NCBI GenBank assembly: GCA_902765305.1
Contig: CACWZI010000011.1
Span: forward strand, 1-51,422
Reading direction: 5' to 3'
DNA length: 51,422 nt
DNA from: an uncultured Eubacteriales bacterium
GTDB lineage: Bacteria > Bacillota > Clostridia > Christensenellales > Aristaeellaceae
The position numbers and the translations under genes were made by a program. Under the pieces are notes generated by a model. That model searched no databases, was not told the origin of the DNA, and saw nothing but the letters and a program-made list of their open reading frames with translations. Position 1 is the first letter of the stretch, and each line of letters starts with the position of its first letter. Below, piece by piece: positions 8,303-17,809 of this stretch.

Positions 8303-8857
8303 GTGAATCTACCCAACAAGCTGACCCTTCTGCGGGTGTGCATGATCCCGTTCTTCGTGGTGTTTGCCCGAATGAACACCTTCTGGGCCCAATGCGTGGC
8401 CGTGGGCATCTACGCGCTGGCCTGCATCACCGACACGCTGGACGGCCATATCGCCCGGTCCCGCAACCTGATCACCGACTTCGGCAAGTTCATGGACCCC
8501 ATCGCCGACAAGCTGCTGGTAATGAGCGCCCTGGTGGTGCTCACCGCCCAGGGACGCATGCCCGACTGGGTGTGCATACTGATGCTGGCCCGGGAATTCC
8601 TGGTCAGCGGCTTCCGGCTGGTGGCTGTAGAGAACGGCCGGGTGATCGCAGCCGGACCTCTGGGCAAGCTGAAGACCGTGTTTCAGATGATATCGACCAT
8701 CGCGCTGATGCTGCTGGTGCCCGTGGAGGGCGACGCCCTGCTGGGCCCCGCCGGCGTGACCGCAGCCAATGTGCTGATGTACATCGCCCTCGCCCTGACC
8801 GTGGTCAGCGGGGCAGACTACCTGATCAGAAACAAGGATTGCATCAGGGATATGTAA
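8303..8857 (+). CDS. pgsA: CDP-diacylglycerol--glycerol-3-phosphate 3-phosphatidyltransferase
   Basis: This integral membrane enzyme makes phosphatidylglycerol phosphate (184 aa). The CDP-alcohol phosphotransferase motif (DG..AR..G...D...D) is complete as DTLDGHIARS, followed by DFGKFMDPIADK, at about residues 42-67. Several hydrophobic helices follow. The start is taken as GTG 8303, with GAGG eight bases upstream. Longer in-frame starts lie inside rimO and would add residues with no family match. The rimO-pgsA order is common in Firmicutes. Confidence 0.92.
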   Translation: MNLPNKLTLLRVCMIPFFVVFARMNTFWAQCVAVGIYALACITDTLDGHIARSRNLITDFGKFMDPIADKLLVMSALVVLTAQGRMPDWVCILMLAREFLVSGFRLVAVENGRVIAAGPLGKLKTVFQMISTIALMLLVPVEGDALLGPAGVTAANVLMYIALALTVVSGADYLIRNKDCIRDM

Positions 8858-8878
8858 TCGAGAAAGGATAGATCATCC

Positions 8879-11293
8879 ATGAACAAGTGGACACGCATCA
8901 AGTACCATCCGAATCTGCCCCTGGGGGCGGACGGCACGCGGGTTACGGCCAGCCCGGCCCACATCCGCCTGAGCAGGGACGCCGCCCGTGAGGGCATGGT
9001 ACTCCTGAAAAACGAAAACGGCGCGCTTCCCCTGGCGCGGGGCGCGAAGGTGGCGTTGTTCGGCAAGGGCACCTTCGACTACGTGAAGGGCGGCGGCGGC
9101 AGCGGTGACGTGACCGTGCCCTATACGCGCAACCTCTCCGACGGCATGCACGCCTATCCCGACCGGGTGACGGTGTTCGAACCGACGGATGCCTTCTACC
9201 GCGCCCATGTGACGGCCAGCTATGCCGCCGGCCGGGATCCTGGCGCGGTGGAGGAGCCGGAGCTGCCCGACGCGCTGGTGCATAGGGCCGCAGCCTTTAC
9301 GGACACTGCGATCATTTCCATCAGCCGCTTCTCCAGCGAGGGCTGGGACCGCAAGAGCGCCTTCGATAAGATCGAAAATCACAAGGGCCTGTGGGTGGAC
9401 GATCCCCGCTACGCGCTGACCCAGGCCATGTTCCCCAAGGGCGATTACTTCCTGACCGACGCCGAAGCGGCGATGATCGAAAAGGTCACGGCAGCCTTTG
9501 GCAGGGTGATCGTCGTGCTGAACGTGGGCAGCGTATTCGATACCTCCTTCTTCAGGGACAATCCCCGCATACAAGCCGCGTTGATGGGCTGGCAGGCGGG
9601 CCTTGAAGGCGGTGTCGCCGAAGCAGAGCTGCTTCTGGGGCTGGACAACCCCTCGGGCAAGCTGGCGGACACCTTCGCCGCCACGCTGGAGGACTATCCC
9701 TCCTCGCCCGGCTTCTACGAGTCCGACAACTACGTGGATTACGAGGACGATATCTACGTGGGCTATCGTTACTTCGAAACCATCCCCGGCGCCGCCGACA
9801 AGGTGAACTATCCCTTCGGCTTCGGCCTTTCCTATACCCGCTTCAGTATCTCCGATCCCGGGGTGTGCGTCGATGGCGACGAAATCGCGGTACGCGCTAC
9901 GGTGACCAATGTCGGCGGGCTGGCTGGCAAGGAGGTCGTGCAGGTCTACTTTGCCGCGCCCCAGGGCAAGCTGGGCAAGCCCGCCCGGCAGCTGGCCGGC
10001 TGGCAGAAGACCCGAAAGCTGCTGCCCGGCGAGGCCCAGGCCGTGGAAATTCGCTTCCCCATTGGCCAAATGGCCTCCTATGACGACCTGGGCAAGGTGC
10101 AAAAATCCGCCTGGGTACTGGAGGCGGGGGAATACCGCTTCTTCATGGGCACCGATGTGCGCGCTGCAAAGCCGGCCGATTTCACCTGGGTGCTGGAGGC
10201 AAACCGCATCGTGGCGCAGCTCACCGCCCGCATGACCCCCACCCAGCTGAAGCGGCGCATGTGCTCCGACGGCAGCTATGAGCCCCTGCCCCTGGGCACG
10301 CCCAACGACCCCAACGCCGACGCCCTGGTTCGCATGCCCGACGATCAGGTCAACTCGAACCCGAAGGTGCGCGCCGAGGATTACTACATCTTCACCAGAG
10401 AAAACACGCGGCCCCAACTGATCGATGTGGCCGAGGGCAAACGCTCGCTGGACGAATTCATCGCCCAGCTCTCCGACGAGGACCTGGCCTGGCTGCTGGG
10501 CGGTCAGCCCAACGCCGGCGTGGCCAATACCTACGGCTACGGCAATCTGCCTCTGTTCGGCGTGCCCAACGCCATGAGCGCGGACGGACCTGCGGGTCTG
10601 CGCATCCGGCCCGAAGTGGGCATGGCGACCACCGCCTTCCCCTGCGCCTGCCTGCTGGCCTGCACCTGGAACCCGGAGGTCACCGAGGCCGTAGGCCGCG
10701 CCGTGGGCGAGGAGGTCAAGGAAAACGGCATTGGCGCGTGGCTGGCCCCGGCCATCAACATTCACCGCAATCCGCTGTGCGGCCGGAACTTTGAATACTA
10801 CTCCGAGGACCCGCTGCTCACCGGCCACCTGGCCGGCGCACTGGTGCGGGGCGTACAGAGCAACGGCGTCGCCGCCACAGCCAAGCACCTGGCCCTGAAC
10901 AACAAGGAGACCAACCGCACCGAGAGCGATTCCAGGGCCTCCGAGCGCGCCATCCGCGAGATCTACCTGAAGGCCTTTGAGATCATCGTGAAGGAATACG
11001 ACGTCTGGAGCATCATGACCAGCTACAACATCATCAACGGCCACCGCGCCAGCGAGAATGCCGACATGCTCAACGGCATCCTCCGCCAGGAGTGGGGCTA
11101 CGAGGGCATGGTCACCACCGACTGGTGGACCCACGGCGAGCACTACAAGGAGTGCGCCGCCGGCAACGACGTCAAGATGGGCTGCGGCTACCCCGAAAGG
11201 CTGCTGGAGGCCCTGGAAAAGGGCGCGCTGACAAGGGATCAGATGGAGCTGGCCGCGAAGCATATACTGGGAATGATATTGAAGCTGGATTGA
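8879..11293 (+). CDS. Glycoside hydrolase family 3, domain-permuted (beta-glucosidase type)
   Basis: This is a cytoplasmic glycosidase (804 aa, no signal peptide). The usual order is reversed. The GH3 C-terminal-type domain comes first (about residues 30-320, starting REGMVLLKNENGALPL), then a fibronectin-III-like domain (about 325-420, VTNVGGLAGKEVVQVYF), then the catalytic barrel (about 500-800). In the barrel, KHLALNN and the nucleophile motif GMVTTDWW (Asp748) are intact. This arrangement is known from several rumen and gut beta-glucosidases. The substrate could be beta-glucosides or other beta-linked sugars. A long imperfect hairpin follows. Confidence 0.88.
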   Translation: MNKWTRIKYHPNLPLGADGTRVTASPAHIRLSRDAAREGMVLLKNENGALPLARGAKVALFGKGTFDYVKGGGGSGDVTVPYTRNLSDGMHAYPDRVTVFEPTDAFYRAHVTASYAAGRDPGAVEEPELPDALVHRAAAFTDTAIISISRFSSEGWDRKSAFDKIENHKGLWVDDPRYALTQAMFPKGDYFLTDAEAAMIEKVTAAFGRVIVVLNVGSVFDTSFFRDNPRIQAALMGWQAGLEGGVAEAELLLGLDNPSGKLADTFAATLEDYPSSPGFYESDNYVDYEDDIYVGYRYFETIPGAADKVNYPFGFGLSYTRFSISDPGVCVDGDEIAVRATVTNVGGLAGKEVVQVYFAAPQGKLGKPARQLAGWQKTRKLLPGEAQAVEIRFPIGQMASYDDLGKVQKSAWVLEAGEYRFFMGTDVRAAKPADFTWVLEANRIVAQLTARMTPTQLKRRMCSDGSYEPLPLGTPNDPNADALVRMPDDQVNSNPKVRAEDYYIFTRENTRPQLIDVAEGKRSLDEFIAQLSDEDLAWLLGGQPNAGVANTYGYGNLPLFGVPNAMSADGPAGLRIRPEVGMATTAFPCACLLACTWNPEVTEAVGRAVGEEVKENGIGAWLAPAINIHRNPLCGRNFEYYSEDPLLTGHLAGALVRGVQSNGVAATAKHLALNNKETNRTESDSRASERAIREIYLKAFEIIVKEYDVWSIMTSYNIINGHRASENADMLNGILRQEWGYEGMVTTDWWTHGEHYKECAAGNDVKMGCGYPERLLEALEKGALTRDQMELAAKHILGMILKLD

Positions 11294-11305
11294 CTCTGAT
11301 AATTG

Positions 11306-11355
11306 AACAGGCAAGCGGAACAAGAAAAGTGCTTTTCTTGCCTCGCCTGCCTGTT
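11306..11355. terminator. Hairpin between convergent GH3 and YoeB genes
   Basis: Outer arms AACAGGCA (11306-11313) and TGCCTGTT (11348-11355) enclose inner arms CAAGAAAAG / CTTTTCTTG (11321-11329, 11332-11340). ATTT follows on the plus side. It lies between convergent genes and may end transcription from both. Confidence 0.55.
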
Positions 11356-11614
11356 ATTTCTCATAATGACCCTTACAGCTTGCGATTACGATAGCCCCAC
11401 CTTTTTCCCTGTATACAATGCGATTGGCTTCATCAATGCGCCTACTCCACCATCCACTGAGATTTCCCAGCAGAGGCTCCGGTTTTCCCATGCCTTTATA
11501 TGTATCCCTTTGTATATCCTTGATCAATGCGTTGATGCGCTTCAGTGTTTTCTTGTCCTGCGTTTGCCAAAGCAAATAATCTTCCCAGGCCCGTTCATCC
11601 CACAGTATCTTCAT
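11354..11614 (-). CDS. yoeB: YoeB-type mRNA interferase toxin (Txe/YoeB family)
   Basis: This ribosome-dependent endoribonuclease toxin (86 aa) has the same length and catalytic residues as E. coli YoeB: Glu46 in KPEP, Arg65, and His83-Tyr84 near the C-terminus. NLSGWWSRRI is the family's conserved core. It starts four bases after the stop of the antitoxin gene, with GAGGA inside the antitoxin end as ribosome site. Together they form an ordinary antitoxin-first operon. All key residues are present, so it is probably active. Confidence 0.92.
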   Translation of the reverse strand: MKILWDERAWEDYLLWQTQDKKTLKRINALIKDIQRDTYKGMGKPEPLLGNLSGWWSRRIDEANRIVYREKGGAIVIASCKGHYEK

Positions 11615-11618
11615 TGTA

Positions 11619-11879
11619 TCATTCCTCGATCAACTCATGCTCTGCCAAAGTGGCTATTCCAGAGTCTATCTCAGAAGTCACCTTTTCCAAATGACTGATG
11701 TTGGTTTCTGAATAGAAAGGATCAATGGACACATCAAAAGGGATCCGCTTCTCACGTCTCAGTTTCTTGGCAAAAATATTAAAAGCGGTGGACATACTCA
11801 TTCCCAGCTCCTTGCATACTTCCTCCATGCCCTTTTTATCCTCGTCATCCATCCGGAAATTCACCAATACCTGTGCCAC
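11619..11879 (-). CDS. RelB/DinJ-family antitoxin
   Basis: This antitoxin (86 aa) has an N-terminal ribbon-helix-helix segment (VLVNFRMDDEDKKGMEEVCKELGMSMSTAF is split here as VLVNFRMDDEDKKG at about 4-17 and GMSMSTAF at about 28-35). An acidic C-terminal tail for toxin binding follows. The start is GTG 11879, with AAAGGAGG eight bases upstream. A GTG three codons earlier overlaps the ribosome site. It is transcribed with yoeB from the promoter at 11906-11934 and likely represses it. Confidence 0.85.
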   Translation of the reverse strand: MAQVLVNFRMDDEDKKGMEEVCKELGMSMSTAFNIFAKKLRREKRIPFDVSIDPFYSETNISHLEKVTSEIDSGIATLAEHELIEE

Positions 11880-11905
11880 CTGAAACACCTCCTTTGATCA
11901 ATGGC

Positions 11906-11934
11906 ATCATACCATAACTATTTCAATTTGTAAA
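11906..11934 (-). promoter_or_regulatory. Promoter of the DinJ-YoeB operon
   Basis: On the minus strand TTTACA (complement of 11929-11934) and TATGAT (complement of 11906-11911) are 17 bp apart, with TGG before the -10. Confidence 0.7.
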
Positions 11935-11964
11935 GCGTTTATATTTATATGTTATACATAATTG

Positions 11965-12564
11965 CTATAATTTTCCTGTTCTGAACGCCGTATACCCCTC
12001 ATACCCATAGCTGGCGTCGATGGAGTGCATAAACAGCTCGTAGTCTTCAATCCGATCCGTCAGGGCATTTTCCAGCAGCTGTTTGATCTCCGTATCCCGC
12101 ACAGGACTACGCTCCATGGCCAACAGATAGTCCTCCCGTTCTATCCGCTGCCAGTCCACCACCCTGCCCAGCGCCGACTTCAACATGGCGTCCAGCCAGA
12201 TACGTGCACTGCGCCCGTTGCCCTCGAGAAATGGATGGGCGATGTTCATCTCCACGTACTTGGCGACAATCTGCTCAAAGGTACTCATGGGCATGGCCGT
12301 GATCTTTTCAAGGGCCTCGTCCAGGTACAGCGCCGATGCAAAGCGAAAGCCTCCCTTGGACATATTCAGCTTCCGCGTCTGCCCTGCAAAGGGATAGATA
12401 TCCTCAAACAGATACCTGTGTATGGACTGGAGCCCGGCGTAGGTTCCCACTTCGATCTGATCCAAAAGACCGCCATACAGCTGCTTTGCCCTTCTCTTGC
12501 TGATCTGCTCCTCCGCCCGCATCAACTCGATTCCATCCAGACCGAGCTTGTTTTCAAGCCCCAT
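11965..12564 (-). CDS. Class III Fic protein (AMP-transferase type)
   Basis: This Fic/DOC-family enzyme (199 aa) transfers AMP from ATP to a protein target. The full active-site motif HPFLEGNGRSARIW is at residues 110-123. Near the C-terminus SYGYEG (185-190) fits the class III inhibitory pattern (S/T)xxxE(G/N), with Glu189 as the self-inhibiting residue, as in Neisseria meningitidis Fic (family knowledge). The start is ATG 12564, with GAGG eight bases upstream; a TTG seven codons earlier lies in the inverted repeat. It stands alone, which fits class III proteins that need no separate antitoxin. Family targets include DNA gyrase and topoisomerase IV; the target here is unknown. Confidence 0.9.
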   Translation of the reverse strand: MGLENKLGLDGIELMRAEEQISKRRAKQLYGGLLDQIEVGTYAGLQSIHRYLFEDIYPFAGQTRKLNMSKGGFRFASALYLDEALEKITAMPMSTFEQIVAKYVEMNIAHPFLEGNGRSARIWLDAMLKSALGRVVDWQRIEREDYLLAMERSPVRDTEIKQLLENALTDRIEDYELFMHSIDASYGYEGYTAFRTGKL

Positions 12565-12583
12565 ATTTGCCACCTCGTTGCGC

Positions 12584-12629
12584 AAAGGGTTACATGACTA
12601 ATTTATATCCAATAGTCATGTAACCCTTT
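12584..12629. repeat. Perfect 17-bp inverted repeat upstream of fic
   Basis: Arms AAAGGGTTACATGACTA (12584-12600) and its exact complement (12613-12629) flank a 12-bp spacer. It lies between the ftsK stop and the fic start. It could terminate ftsK transcription or be an operator; no long T-run is present. Confidence 0.75.
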
Positions 12630-12644
12630 CATCATTATATCAAG

Positions 12645-15515
12645 CTATGCGCAATCCTCGAACATCTCGTGTGCCTGTTCTCTCGTGATCAGCACCTCGC
12701 GGGGCTTGGAGCCGTCGGCCTCGGAGACGATGCCCCGGCGGGACATCTCGTCGATGATGCGGCCTGCGCGGGCATAGCCGATGCGCATCTTCCGCTGCAG
12801 CATCGATATGGACACCTGACCCAGGTCGATGGCGATGTCCACGGCCTCGGGCAGCTTGTTGTCGTACTCGGCCTCAAACTCCTCCTTCTCGGCATCGCTG
12901 CGGGTAGCGTTCTCCATGTGCTCCAGCATATCCGGGTCGTATTCGGCCTCGCCGGACTGCTTGATGTACTCCACGATGTTGTGGACCTCGTCGTCGGACA
13001 CCCAGGCGCCCTGCACGCGCATGGACTTCATGCCGTTGGGCACGAACAGCATATCGCCGTTGCCCAGCAGCTTCTCCGCGCCGCCGTGGTCGATCATCGT
13101 GCGGCTGTCCACCTGGGAGGCCACGGAGAAGGCGATTCGGGTGGGAATGTTCGCCTTGATGATGCCGGTGATGACGTTGACCGACGGCCTCTGGGTGGCG
13201 ATGACCAGGTGCATGCCGCAGGCGCGGGCCAGCTGGGCCAGGCGGCAGATGCTGTCCTCGACCTCGCCGGGGGAGACCATCATCAGGTCGGCCAGCTCGT
13301 CGATGATGATGACCATCTGGGGCATCAGCTTCTCGCCCTCCTTGAGGGACTTGTTGTAGCCCTTGATGTCCCTCACGCCCCGCTCGGCGAACAGCTTGTA
13401 GCGCTTCGTCATCTCCGCCACGGCCCAATCCAGGGCGCTGGCCGCCTTCTTCGGATCGGTGACCACCGGGCAGACCAGATGGGGGATGTTGTTGTACACC
13501 GACAGCTCGACCACCTTCGGGTCGATCAGGATCAGCTTGACCTCCTCGGGGGAGGCGCGGAACAGTATCGACGCGATGATGGCGTTGATGCAAACCGACT
13601 TACCGGAACCGGTCTGGCCGGCGATCAGCACATGGGGCATCTTGGCGATGTCCGCCACGATGTAACGGCCCGAATTGTCCTTGCCCAGGCCCACGGCAAT
13701 CCTGCTGGGATGCTTCCGGGCTTCGGAGGACTCCAGCACGTCGCGCAGGCGCACCATCTCCACCTTGTCGTTGGGGATTTCCACGCCCACGGCGGCCTTG
13801 CCGGGGATGGGGGCCTCTATGCGCACCGACATCGCCGCCAGGTTCAGCGCGATATCGTCGGAGAGCGACGTGATGCGGCTCACCTTCACGCCCGGAGCGG
13901 GCTGCAGTTCAAACCGGGTGACCGCGGGACCGTGGGCGATGCCCGTCAGCTTCGCGGAGATGCCGAAGCTCTGCAGCGTGTCCTCAAGCAGCTGGGCCTT
14001 CTGCATGTCCCGCTGTCCGTGGGCCGAGGTATCTTCCACCTCGCCCTGGGCCAGCAGGTCGATGGGGGGATAGTTGTACGCCGGCGAATCGTCCTCGGAG
14101 GGCTCAGCCGCCTTCACCCGCTTGATTTTCGGGAAGGCTTTCTTCTCAGCGATGCCGGCCTCCACCGTCTCGATCTTTTCCGCCTTCTTTTCCACCTTCT
14201 TCTCCGCCTTTACAGGCATGTCGAAGGGTGGCTCGTCCTCGTCCGGAAGCTCGTAGGCCTCCGGCTGGATCTTCAGGTCGTCGATGGAGACGTTGCTCTT
14301 CTTATCGGCCTTCACCACCGGCTGCTCCGCCGGCTTCTCCTCCGGGATGTCGATGATGTCCTCGATGATCTCGCCCTTTTCATTCATCATGGAGGGACGG
14401 TCCGGCGCAAAGCTGCGCTTGCGGGCATTTGACGCCTTGCCCTGCTTCTCAGCCTTGTCGAAAGCCATGCCTTCAGCTTTATCCAAGGCAGCGCTCTCGG
14501 CCTCGAGGCGATCGAAATCGTCAAAGCTGCCGAACAGCTCGTCTTTGACGGCCTGTTTCTTCTGTTCTTCCTTCTGGAACTCCTCATTGTAGAGCTTCTT
14601 GCGCTTGCGGGGCGGGTTTTGCGGCACGGCCTGCGCAGGCGCTGCGGTCTTCGGACGCTGCCGTGACGGCGTCCTGGCCTGCTCCATGGCCTGCGGAGCG
14701 GGACGACTCCGGCGAACGGGCTGGTTGGCGGCCCTGGCAGGACGGGGCGACGGCGCCTCCATCTCGGAAACGGCTGCTGCGCGACTGCGTGCCGGACGCT
14801 TTGCGGGCTTATCCCTGGGAACCCCCGCGCCGCTCACCACGTCTTCCGAGAAGGGATCCCGTACAGGCCGGCGGGCCTGCCTGCCTGCGGGTTTCGCCTG
14901 AACCCTTTCAAAAACCTGAGTCTCCTTTTGACTGGCCCTTCGGGCTTCACTCAGGCCGCCCACATAACGCACCGCGCGGCCCATGCGGCCCGTAGCCGTC
15001 ACCAGCAGCACCGCCAGCAGAAGAACAGCTATGAAACCGCCCGCCACACCCAGGTTGTGATACAGCGGCCAGGCCAGCAGCGAACCGATCACGCCGCCGC
15101 CCTTGCCGTAGCCATAGGATTTTGAAACAAAATTGGCAAAGGTCTGTATGGTCATGCGCTCCCGGCAGATGCGTTCAGCGGAAAACAGATGCACCGCCGT
15201 AAAAAGGCACACAAACAGCAACGCATCGCAGGTGATGACCAGCGGAGAAGGGCGCTTTCCCCTGGCCGAGCCGATCAACAGCACGCCGATCCACACCAGA
15301 ATCAGCGGCAGCACGAAAGCGACGTCGCCACCCAGCGCACACAGTATATTTTTGATCTCTCCCATGCTGGTTCCGGCCTGGGGCGAGGCAAAACAGATGT
15401 ACAACAGCAGTATTGCCACGCCAAACAGGGCCACTGCAGCGAGTATTTTACCCGGCACATTGGCGTTCCTGTCCCTTTCCTCGAACTGTCTTCTGTTTAC
15501 AGCTCTTGCAGTCAT
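12645..15515 (-). CDS. ftsK: DNA translocase FtsK/SpoIIIE
   Basis: This membrane-anchored motor pumps DNA at the division septum and helps resolve chromosome dimers (956 aa). The N-terminal region has four hydrophobic segments (about residues 24-180). A Pro/Ala/Arg- and then Lys/Glu-rich linker runs from about 190 to 470. The RecA-like motor has Walker A GQTGSGKS near residue 635 and the segments LILIDPK near 665 and [10 protein letters not shown] near 740. The C-terminal winged-helix gamma domain is [20 protein letters not shown] near 900. GGGGGA precedes the ATG. It is separated from cvpA upstream by a terminator. Confidence 0.96.
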   Translation of the reverse strand: MTARAVNRRQFEERDRNANVPGKILAAVALFGVAILLLYICFASPQAGTSMGEIKNILCALGGDVAFVLPLILVWIGVLLIGSARGKRPSPLVITCDALLFVCLFTAVHLFSAERICRERMTIQTFANFVSKSYGYGKGGGVIGSLLAWPLYHNLGVAGGFIAVLLLAVLLVTATGRMGRAVRYVGGLSEARRASQKETQVFERVQAKPAGRQARRPVRDPFSEDVVSGAGVPRDKPAKRPARSRAAAVSEMEAPSPRPARAANQPVRRSRPAPQAMEQARTPSRQRPKTAAPAQAVPQNPPRKRKKLYNEEFQKEEQKKQAVKDELFGSFDDFDRLEAESAALDKAEGMAFDKAEKQGKASNARKRSFAPDRPSMMNEKGEIIEDIIDIPEEKPAEQPVVKADKKSNVSIDDLKIQPEAYELPDEDEPPFDMPVKAEKKVEKKAEKIETVEAGIAEKKAFPKIKRVKAAEPSEDDSPAYNYPPIDLLAQGEVEDTSAHGQRDMQKAQLLEDTLQSFGISAKLTGIAHGPAVTRFELQPAPGVKVSRITSLSDDIALNLAAMSVRIEAPIPGKAAVGVEIPNDKVEMVRLRDVLESSEARKHPSRIAVGLGKDNSGRYIVADIAKMPHVLIAGQTGSGKSVCINAIIASILFRASPEEVKLILIDPKVVELSVYNNIPHLVCPVVTDPKKAASALDWAVAEMTKRYKLFAERGVRDIKGYNKSLKEGEKLMPQMVIIIDELADLMMVSPGEVEDSICRLAQLARACGMHLVIATQRPSVNVITGIIKANIPTRIAFSVASQVDSRTMIDHGGAEKLLGNGDMLFVPNGMKSMRVQGAWVSDDEVHNIVEYIKQSGEAEYDPDMLEHMENATRSDAEKEEFEAEYDNKLPEAVDIAIDLGQVSISMLQRKMRIGYARAGRIIDEMSRRGIVSEADGSKPREVLITREQAHEMFEDCA

Positions 15516-15553
15516 AGAATCAATCCCCCATTTATTTATGGCTTACCCCTCGA

Positions 15554-15596
15554 CGCAAAACTCCCACCTGACCTCGTTTTAACAGGTTCAGATGGG
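15554..15596 (-). terminator. Intrinsic terminator after cvpA
   Basis: Read on the minus strand, CCCATCTGAACC (complement of 15585-15596) pairs with GGTCAGGTGGG (complement of 15563-15573) with one bulged A and an 11-nt loop, followed by GAGTTTTGC. Confidence 0.7.
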
Positions 15597-15623
15597 GTTT
15601 TGTCACGATCTTGTCCGATTTGG

Positions 15624-16361
15624 TCAGCCGCCGACCAGGCTAGTCACCAGCTTATTGACGTTCAGGAAATCCATTTGCATCACATAGCTGTACAACACCG
15701 ACCCGGTTCTCAGGCTGTCTGCAAATTCGGGAGAGACGATCTGTACGATCGCCGGCACCAGGCACAGAACCAATACGACCACTACAAGCCCTCGGGCGAG
15801 GCCGAACAGTCCTCCCAGCAGCCAGTCAAAGCCCCTTACCACTGGAAAGGATATGACGTGATCCAGCAAATTGACCACGAGGCACACCAAAACATACAGC
15901 GCGATGAAGCACAGCAGGAAGGCGAGGACATTGAATACCGCCTGCCAAATGGTTTGATCCAGATAATCTGCCAGGGTATTGATGCCCAGGCGCTGGAACA
16001 TCTGTGCCCGAATATTCGCCTCAAAAGCCTTTGAAATCACCGCCAGTTTGTTGGAAACGGACGCAACGGCGCTCTGTATCGCCGATTCACCACCCGCAAT
16101 GACCTCTGAAACCGTGCTGACTGCCTGGGTGTGCGATTCAAAAAAGGTTTCCGGCTCCAGATACTGATTCAGCACCGCCATCAATGTCTGGTTGGACAAT
16201 GCCAGCTGAGCCACTTTCGGGTAGAAGTGCTGGGCGCCGAACCATGCGCCTACAAACCCAATGGTGGTCAGAAGAGACGTTATAAAGCCCCGGTACATAC
16301 CCGATATCAGGTAGAACGCGAGGATCACGATGATCGTGATATCCAACAGATTGAGATTCAT
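15624..16361 (-). CDS. CvpA family membrane protein
   Basis: This is a four-helix membrane protein of the CvpA/colicin V production family (245 aa). The N-terminal hairpin (ITIIVILAFYLISGMYRGFI, residues 9-28, then TTIGFVGAWFGA) and the late pair (near 145-165 and 185-210) frame a long loop. The family is widespread and tied to cell-envelope integrity in Gram-negatives; its role here is unknown. AAGGGGG precedes the ATG. A possible -10 TATGAT lies in the short gap to the gene upstream. Confidence 0.85.
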   Translation of the reverse strand: MNLNLLDITIIVILAFYLISGMYRGFITSLLTTIGFVGAWFGAQHFYPKVAQLALSNQTLMAVLNQYLEPETFFESHTQAVSTVSEVIAGGESAIQSAVASVSNKLAVISKAFEANIRAQMFQRLGINTLADYLDQTIWQAVFNVLAFLLCFIALYVLVCLVVNLLDHVISFPVVRGFDWLLGGLFGLARGLVVVVLVLCLVPAIVQIVSPEFADSLRTGSVLYSYVMQMDFLNVNKLVTSLVGG

Positions 16362-16435
16362 CGTCTATCCCCCTTTGAAGGAAATATAGCTTCACCGTCT
16401 ATCATACCCATTTTTTGCCTTTCTATGCGCCTCGG

Positions 16436-17536
16436 TCACGACAGGTTCAGTATGTAGATGATGTTGCCGCTGCCCAGGATCGCCATGTTATTCGTCGTCA
16501 CGCCATATACCATGTCAAACTGCATCGGCAGGGCATAGGCGTTCACCTTCTGGCTGCCCCTGTTTGCGATCGATACGTAGCCTTCTGTTGAAAAGCCATA
16601 GACGCGGTCATTCCGGGCAATCAGCATCTGGCAGCCGTAGGGCATGCGCACCTGCTGATCCAGGTTGGAGCGAATCATGCGCACATCCTGCATGCCTGAC
16701 CGGGAATCGTACTGGGCATTGGGTACGAAGGCCATCAGCGGATCGTCCTGTACCTCCTCTTCGAGGGCGGCCATGTACCAGCCGTAAACCTTTTTGCGGC
16801 GCGTCCTGTCTTCCTTGCCCGTGTAATCGTATATCTTCAGAAAGGTATCGCCCACGCAGCAGAAATAGGAGGATTGAAAAACCACGCCGTACATCAGCTG
16901 CTCGTTGTCGTGGATCGAACCCACCATCTCCTTGCCCGGCCTGTAGGTATTGACGGTACAGCTGGGCACGGTGCCACTGGTATCCAGGCTCATCACCCAC
17001 AACAGCGATCCGTTCGAGAAAAAGCCGTATTCGATCACAGTCTGGTTGGTGAGCGTGATATTGTTCACACGCCGGCCCCCCGGCTCCATGAGGACAATCG
17101 TGCTGTTGTATTCCGGCCCCAGCAGGACGGCGGTATAGCGGCTGCCAACACAGGCGGACAGTACCTCCGATTCCATGGCGCCGCTGTAGGAAGGCGTGCC
17201 GTTCTGACTGTCAATCACCGTGAACGAGGACTCCGACCATGCGGCAACGCCGTTCGCGCTGGCCTGAAAATCGGCATTTTTGCCGATGAGGTAGGACCAT
17301 TTGATCTTTCCTTCCGTCGTCACGGCATAGATATAGCTTCCATCGTAGTACACAAATCCATCGTTGACCACATCCAGTCCGAGATTGTTGGACAGCTTGA
17401 CAGCCTTGTAGTCGTAGGAGCTGCGATGGGTGATATTGCTGATGATCCGTCCGCCCACCAGCGCGATGGCACAGACAAATACCACGATCAACAGAGCGAT
17501 TGCCCATGGAAGGCGTCCCTTTCGATTCCTCTCCAT
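16436..17536 (-). CDS. DUF5711-like membrane-anchored beta-propeller protein
   Basis: One N-terminal membrane helix (about residues 10-30, LPWAIALLIVVFVCAIALVG) is followed by a large extracytoplasmic domain (366 aa in all). Repeating short beta-strand blocks such as GFVYYDGSYIYAVTTEGKIKW near 60-80 and FLKIYDYTGK near 230 resemble PQQ-type propeller blades. This matches the Clostridia-specific DUF5711 pattern, recognised by layout only. GGGAG lies upstream of the ATG. Co-direction with cvpA and ftsK hints at an envelope or division link, which is inference. Confidence 0.65.
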   Translation of the reverse strand: MERNRKGRLPWAIALLIVVFVCAIALVGGRIISNITHRSSYDYKAVKLSNNLGLDVVNDGFVYYDGSYIYAVTTEGKIKWSYLIGKNADFQASANGVAAWSESSFTVIDSQNGTPSYSGAMESEVLSACVGSRYTAVLLGPEYNSTIVLMEPGGRRVNNITLTNQTVIEYGFFSNGSLLWVMSLDTSGTVPSCTVNTYRPGKEMVGSIHDNEQLMYGVVFQSSYFCCVGDTFLKIYDYTGKEDRTRRKKVYGWYMAALEEEVQDDPLMAFVPNAQYDSRSGMQDVRMIRSNLDQQVRMPYGCQMLIARNDRVYGFSTEGYVSIANRGSQKVNAYALPMQFDMVYGVTTNNMAILGSGNIIYILNLS

Positions 17537-17655
17537 GGTCTTCTCCCATATTTTTTATTTTCATATGGCATACACAAGCGGAGGATGATCCTCTTTCGTC
17601 AGATACCATTCAAACAGAATCAGACCATTATCCCTTGTATACCATACCGAAAATA

Positions 17656-17684
17656 ATTATAATTGAAGTTGATACCCATTGCAA
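17656..17684 (-). promoter_or_regulatory. Promoter of the DUF5711-like gene
   Basis: On the minus strand TTGCAA (complement of 17679-17684) and TATAAT (complement of 17656-17661) are 17 bp apart. Confidence 0.55.
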
Positions 17685-17694
17685 CGACGCTGCT

Positions 17695-17723
17695 GTAACA
17701 AAACCGGGCAAAAAGCGTATAAT
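17695..17723 (+). promoter_or_regulatory. Promoter of the metallophosphoesterase-like gene
   Basis: GTAACA (17695-17700) and TATAAT (17718-17723) are 17 bp apart. It is divergent from the promoter at 17656-17684. Confidence 0.55.
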
Positions 17724-17809
17724 TCTGCTGTAATTTTCAAACCAAAACCACATTGCAGCAGTAATTATCCAATCTTTGCCAAATTTGAATTTATATTGGA
17801 GTTTTGGCC

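Noticed and set aside
6319-11323. Very long minus-strand open frames opposite coaD, rimO, pgsA and GH3
   Set aside because: They are mirror frames caused by GC-rich codons. The plus-strand genes have clear family motifs and ribosome sites.
12669-14432. Long plus-strand open frame opposite ftsK
   Set aside because: It lies across the FtsK motor domain, has His/Gln/Leu-rich shadow composition and no family match.
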